Source: Lysobacter stagni (GTDB taxonomy: Bacteria; Pseudomonadota; Gammaproteobacteria; Xanthomonadales; Xanthomonadaceae). Taken from it: DNA of 64,000 bases. Position 1 is the stretch's first letter. Every line of letters starts with the position of its first letter. Below, one piece after another: positions 63,376 to 64,000 of the stretch. The notes below the pieces were generated by a model. The model saw only the letters and a list, made by a program, of their open reading frames with translations, was not told the origin of the DNA and searched no databases. The DNA lies in the NCBI RefSeq assembly GCF_030053425.1, contig NZ_JASGBI010000001.1:938001-1002000 (forward strand). The letters are read 5' to 3'. A program made the translations under genes and the position numbers.

Positions 63376-63804
63376 TCAGCCGCCGACCTGCGCGATCCAG
63401 TCCTCGAGGTTGTAGTAGTTGGTCACGCGGCGGATGCGGCCGTCGCGCACCTCGAAGAACGCGCCGCCGGGCAGCACGTACTTCTGCCCGTGTGCCGCCG
63501 GCAGGCCGGCATCGTCGGCCAGGTACTCGCCGTGCACGATGTACTCCGCCGCCGCGCGCGCGCCGTCGGGCGAGACCATCACCACGATGTCGTGGAGCTG
63601 CTCGCGATAGCTGCGGGCCATGCGCTGCAGGAATGCCGAGAATGCTTCGTGGCCGATCTCCCGCGGACCCTGGTTGAGGTCGTGCTGGATGTCCTCGCCC
63701 AGCAGCGCGAGCATGCCGTCCCAGTCGCCTCGGTTGAACGCCGCGTAGTAGGCCAGGATCAGTTCGGTGGCGCGGTCGTTGGAGCGGGTTCCGTCGATCT
63801 TCAT
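63376..63804 (-). CDS. NTF2-like/SnoaL-like (ketosteroid isomerase-related) protein
   Basis: 142 residues in one NTF2-like domain: ATELILAYYAAFNRGDWDGMLALLGEDIQHDLNQG, AFLQRMARSY, VHGEYLADDAGL and VRDGRIRRVTNYYNLEDW. Enzyme activity, if any, is not evident. ATG 63804. The last 196 bases of the window (63805-64000) hold no supportable gene. Confidence 0.8.
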   Translation of the reverse strand: MKIDGTRSNDRATELILAYYAAFNRGDWDGMLALLGEDIQHDLNQGPREIGHEAFSAFLQRMARSYREQLHDIVVMVSPDGARAAAEYIVHGEYLADDAGLPAAHGQKYVLPGGAFFEVRDGRIRRVTNYYNLEDWIAQVGG

Positions 63805-64000
63805 CGCGAGTCCTTGCGGAGCCGGACGGGGGTGCCGGCAGACCCCGATGATAGCGGCGCGCCGCCCGGCCTGGACCGTGATCGCATCCGTGAAAAAGCA
63901 CAGGCCGGGACCGCGCGCAGGGGGCGTTCCGTTTGACACCGGTGGCCTCGTCGGAGCCGCCGCGCGCCCCGGATCCGCGCGGCGGTCCGGCCACCCGCAT

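Overview
The window looks like a chromosomal segment of a high-GC gammaproteobacterium of the family Xanthomonadaceae, most likely Lysobacter or a close relative. This is inferred from the strong G/C third-position bias, the style of many proteins (GltD, BioB, MlaA), and short palindromic repeats of the kind common in that family. No phage, plasmid, transposase or CRISPR array is visible. Nearly all the DNA is ordinary core chromosome, densely packed, with many ATGA or GTGA start/stop overlaps that mark operons.

Layout. 1-7.4 kb, minus strand: the 5' end of a patatin-like lipoprotein, a DUF3052 protein, an AIM24/GYF protein, an Asp/Glu racemase-like protein, a two-gene ABC exporter, an M28 peptidase lipoprotein, a membrane protein and a rhomboid protease. 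7.4-10.2 kb, plus: rlmI and rmuC, closed by a strong terminator. 10.3-14.6 kb, minus: a complete Mla phospholipid-transport operon (mlaF-E-D-C-B followed by mlaA). 14.8-23.6 kb, plus: recC-recB-recD. 23.7-24.6 kb: a glycine-zipper lipoprotein and a four-EF-hand periplasmic protein. 24.7-34.1 kb: a LysR regulator divergent from a six-gene efflux operon (DUF2798, atypical SDR, RND adaptor, RND pump, SDR, outer-membrane channel). 34.3 kb: folE. 35.0-41.5 kb: a DUF559 endonuclease-like gene set among palindromic repeats, then gltB-gltD on the minus strand. 42.0-48.1 kb: an MFS transporter, a Sa-type ribonuclease with overlapping barstar, an I78 protease inhibitor, a repeat-rich gap, a DUF938 methyltransferase, a small conserved protein, a HAD phosphatase and an APC permease. 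48.1-52.5 kb, minus: zapE, an alpha/beta hydrolase, an ExeM-type nuclease, a cytochrome c5 and tRNA-Arg(CCG). 52.7-54.8 kb: ubiA, an HdeD-like protein and an exported Rid protein. 54.8-61.1 kb: comF-family gene divergent from the biotin cluster bioB-bioF-ACT protein-bioH-bioC-DMT transporter. 61.2-64.0 kb: an exported hypothetical protein, an ArnT-like glycosyltransferase and an NTF2-like protein.

How genes work together. Mla moves phospholipids from the outer to the inner membrane: MlaA in the outer membrane, MlaC in the periplasm, MlaFEDB in the inner membrane. RecBCD processes DNA ends. LysR probably controls the MexEF-OprN-like efflux operon. GltB and GltD form glutamate synthase. The bio genes make pimeloyl thioester (BioC, BioH), then 7-keto-8-aminopelargonate (BioF), then biotin (BioB). 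A palindrome with exact BirA-operator geometry overlaps a TTGACA promoter box in front of bioB. The ribonuclease/barstar pair is a toxin-immunity-like unit.

Most worth checking are the RNase-barstar-I78 locus, the bio operator over the comF start, the degenerate SDR in the efflux operon, the LysR with a long charged tail, the G11 tract with hairpins between pump genes, and the two palindromic repeat families. I found no convincing wholly new multi-gene system.
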